From Candidatus Oceanisphaera merdipullorum (GTDB lineage Bacteria > Pseudomonadota > Gammaproteobacteria > Enterobacterales > Aeromonadaceae): a stretch of 44,769 nucleotides of DNA. The stretch spans positions 1-44,769 of the forward strand of contig JAHLFI010000120.1 of assembly GCA_018883865.1 (NCBI GenBank), in the 5' to 3' direction. Every line of letters begins with the position of its first letter. Positions within the stretch are counted from its first letter, which is position 1. A program made the translations under genes and the position numbers. Shown here one piece after another: positions 43,979 to 44,769 of the stretch. The notes under the pieces were generated by a model that saw nothing but the letters and a program-made list of their open reading frames with translations, was not told the DNA's origin and made no database searches.

Positions 43979-44769
43979 CTAACCTGAATGACCGTCCGCT
44001 CTGGGCTTGGTCAAGATAGGCCAGTACACCCAGCAAAAAAGCCCATAAGCAATAATCCAACAAGCGGCGCTGCTGTGATACGCCTGCATAGTCATACTGG
44101 GCGCTATCATGGGTAATAAACTACGTAGCAGGCCTGCCAATAATATAAAGACAAAAGCAACCACCATAATGCGGGTAATTTCTAGCGGTCGCCCCGAATG
44201 GCCTAAAGACACGCGCGCTATCATGCCTAAGATAACCGTACCCAAAGCTCCAGCAGTTAGCCAATGGCTGGCCAATGAAACCGTAATGCCCATTTTCAAT
44301 ACGGCTGCCGCCAAGGTTAATGAGCCGAGAGGGATAAACAAGTAGCCCAGATACAGTATCCACAGCAGGGGCACCTGAGTCGTAACTTTATAGTTCCAGC
44401 GACTTAAGCGAAGCAAGTGTGCGATAGCGGAAACTGATAACAGTAGGGCGAGCAAGGTATTCGCGACTGGCGTACGAGGTAAAAGTAACCAAGCAAATAC
44501 TGACAGCCAGATAGACACTAAGCTCAGTTTCTCTAACCAGGCTATCGGCTCAATCTTAGGCGTCTGAGTGGCGCGAGCGGTAAAGAAGGGAAACACTCGA
44601 CCACCCATCACAGTAATTAAGGCACTCAGCGCTAGCACAGTGGTAATAAACACCCGCTCACTCAATAGCCAGTTGCCACTGAACGCTGCGTAATAACTGA
44701 GTGCATTGAGCAATGAGAAAAACACAAACAAAGGCACGAAAAACAAATTGCGCCATTGTCTCGTTTTTA
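43979..44769 (-). CDS. nnrS: NnrS family haem-copper membrane protein, C-terminal part
   Basis: The frame stays open to the window edge (KTRQWRNLFFVPLFVFF...), so the N-terminal part is missing. About 262 residues with some seven hydrophobic segments. NnrS traits are the RNLFFVP opening, VMGGRVFPFFTARAT, HLLRLSRWNYK, LGYLFIPLG, and SHWLTAGALGTVILGMIARVSLGHSGRPL. NnrS proteins bind haem and copper in the inner membrane and help cells withstand nitric oxide. The partner genes lie outside the window. Confidence 0.9.
   Translation of the reverse strand, partial: KTRQWRNLFFVPLFVFFSLLNALSYYAAFSGNWLLSERVFITTVLALSALITVMGGRVFPFFTARATQTPKIEPIAWLEKLSLVSIWLSVFAWLLLPRTPVANTLLALLLSVSAIAHLLRLSRWNYKVTTQVPLLWILYLGYLFIPLGSLTLAAAVLKMGITVSLASHWLTAGALGTVILGMIARVSLGHSGRPLEITRIMVVAFVFILLAGLLRSLLPMIAPSMTMQAYHSSAACWIIAYGLFCWVYWPILTKPRADGHSG

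Overview
The window is a stretch of chromosome from a gammaproteobacterium. Every recognisable gene is of that type. The order nlpD-rpoS-mutS, pncC-recA-recX-alaS-csrA-tRNA-Ser-tRNA-Arg and mrcA/pilMNOP-aroK-aroB-damX-dam-rpe-gph-trpS fits the Aeromonadales/Oceanimonadaceae-Vibrionales side of the class. An Oceanisphaera- or Oceanimonas-like marine bacterium is my best guess (inference only). Base composition looks even and moderate throughout. I see no prophage, transposase, integrase or CRISPR array.

Layout. (1) 1-6140, plus strand: the end of ispD, then ispF-truD-surE-pcm-yqaA-nlpD-rpoS as a tight chain with overlapping stops and starts, covering isoprenoid synthesis, tRNA pseudouridylation, stationary-phase survival and the stress sigma factor. 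mutS converges on rpoS across a shared terminator. (2) 9.2-15.1 kb: a sulfur block of a TSUP-type permease, a CysB-like LysR regulator and a convergent sbp-cysT-cysW-cysA sulfate ABC operon. It sits between mutS and pncC. (3) 15.4-21.6 kb: pncC, recA with a clear SOS box, recX, alaS, csrA, one tRNA-Ser(GCU) and three near-identical tRNA-Arg(ACG). (4) 22-29.2 kb: a Tim44-like protein, dnaB-alr, zur, dusA, and a peroxiredoxin-glutaredoxin fusion with an OxyR-type operator just before oxyR. (5) 29.4-42.3 kb: mrcA divergent from pilMNOP, then aroK-aroB-damX-dam-rpe-gph-trpS. (6) 42.3-44.8 kb: a small unknown protein, an unusual lipoprotein and the C-terminal part of an NnrS-type membrane protein.

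Most of the window is conserved housekeeping DNA, and I do not see a clearly new multi-gene system. The points that deserve a second look are these. The secretin gene pilQ is absent from its usual place after pilP, leaving about 460 bp of apparently non-coding DNA. The recA-recX spacer and the pilP-aroK spacer each hold complementary segments in crossing order, so they could form alternative folds. At least three families of short dispersed intergenic repeats are present. Short tandem duplications of 13-20 bp recur, several lying over or beside stop codons. One lipoprotein carries what looks like the C-terminal beta domain of CehA/McbA-type PHP hydrolases but no PHP catalytic motif. A 70-residue protein behind trpS vaguely recalls Hha/YmoA.
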